Below are positions 23,299 to 23,633 of a DNA stretch of 23,633 bases, one piece after another. The stretch is from SCUN01 sp964343975. GTDB taxonomy: Bacteria; Acidobacteriota; Vicinamibacteria; Vicinamibacterales; SCN-69-37. The notes under the pieces are model-generated. The model was given only the letters and a program-made list of their open reading frames with translations, ran no database searches and was not told the DNA's origin. Made by a program: the position numbers and the translations under genes. Each line of letters opens with the position of its first letter. The stretch's first letter is position 1. The stretch lies in the NCBI GenBank assembly GCA_964343975.1, contig CAYFLU010000030.1, positions 1-23,633 of the forward strand, written 5' to 3'.

Positions 23299-23633
23299 AG
23301 CGTGATCTCCCGTCCGAGTCCCAACGTGCGTGCCCGTGCCACCGCGAGCGACGCCGCGACGACGTCCTCGACGGCCATGCCGAGCGATTTGAACAGCGTC
23401 ACCTGCGCGGTTGAGGCGCGGCCGGTCACACGGCCACTGACGACATCACCGAGCTCGCCGGCGATGTGATCGGCGGTGAAGGCGCCCTCGCCGATCGGCA
23501 GGAGGAGGTCACCAGCTTCCTTCAGGGCCGCCGCGCGCGAATCCACGATCACCCGCGCGCGAGCGACGAGCGTCGTCGGCATCTCGCGCTGATCCGGCCG
23601 GCAGGCGCCCACGGCGCAGATGTGCGCGCCGTC
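23295..23633 (-). CDS. Ornithine cyclodeaminase/mu-crystallin family enzyme, C-terminal part (5' end outside window)
   Basis: The frame is open to the right edge, so only the last 112 residues are visible. They match the C-terminal half of the OCD/mu-crystallin family: DGAHICAVGACRPDQREMP (the GxHINAVGA-type region), ARVIVDSRAAALKEAGDLL, HIAGELGDVVSGRVTGR, and TLFKSLGMAVEDVVAASLA with A.GLG at the end. These enzymes bind NAD(P)H and act on amino or imino acids (ornithine cyclodeaminase, alanine dehydrogenase, ketimine reductase); the substrate cannot be deduced without the N-terminal part. A GTG at 23612 is internal to the domain and not the true start. It is translationally coupled to the TPR protein gene by an ATGA overlap, an unexpected pairing of a cytoplasmic enzyme with an exported scaffold. 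Confidence 0.87.
   Translation of the reverse strand, partial: DGAHICAVGACRPDQREMPTTLVARARVIVDSRAAALKEAGDLLLPIGEGAFTADHIAGELGDVVSGRVTGRASTAQVTLFKSLGMAVEDVVAASLAVARARTLGLGREITL

Noticed and set aside
1..23633. CRISPR arrays, insertion sequences, integrase or phage genes, toxin-antitoxin pairs
   Set aside because: I found no regularly spaced repeats, transposase or integrase motifs, or paired small genes; the window looks like ordinary chromosomal sequence.

Overview
The window is a GC-rich stretch of a bacterial genome, almost certainly Acidobacteriota and probably Vicinamibacteria-like. This is inferred from family content: two secreted proteins with the acidobacterial 'VWFA-related' domain, an Oar-like TonB-dependent receptor tail, sulfatase-like hydrolases fused to TPRs, and a CHASE2 adenylate cyclase. 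No rRNA or marker tree is available here. The sequence carries one 100-N assembly gap (8531-8630). Coding density is very high; many neighbouring genes overlap by 1-17 nt, and no gene-free stretch exceeds about 100 nt.

Left part (1-11352). The 3' end of a TonB-dependent receptor gene (1-1629, +) ends at a strong intrinsic terminator (1653-1692). Facing it is a tight five-gene minus-strand operon, read from 11352 down to 1731. It encodes two membrane-anchored sulfatase-like/TPR proteins, a VWFA-related/TPR protein, a small exported beta-propeller-like protein, and a second VWFA-related/TPR protein. All five products appear exported or membrane-anchored, and four of the five end in TPRs. This suggests an envelope-located system of unknown function.

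Centre (11353-16770). Divergent from that operon, across only 34 nt, is a secreted fusion of a serine beta-lactamase-like hydrolase and a DUF1343/NamZ exo-muramidase. This looks like a one-protein version of the AmiE-NamZ peptidoglycan-salvage pair. A diacylglycerol-kinase-family lipid kinase follows. Its stop codon interlocks with that of a minus-strand cytochrome-oxidase-assembly operon: cupredoxin-like lipoprotein, ctaB (heme O synthase), and a DUF420 membrane protein.

Right part (16825-23633). tRNA-Glu(CUC) lies 39 nt upstream of a tight plus-strand operon: CHASE2 adenylate cyclase, exported M48 metalloprotease, and an MscS-type channel with a C-terminal cyclic-nucleotide-binding domain. 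This is a plausible self-contained cAMP circuit: an extracytoplasmic sensor makes cAMP and a cAMP-gated channel responds. I regard it as the most interesting system in the window. Convergent to it is a minus-strand group: the C-terminal part of an ornithine cyclodeaminase/mu-crystallin family enzyme (cut by the window edge), an exported TPR protein, and a small single-TM protein of unknown function.

Promoter-like signals are sparse. Two divergent intergenic regions carry self-overlapping -10 boxes usable on both strands (11370-11377 and 16792-16801).
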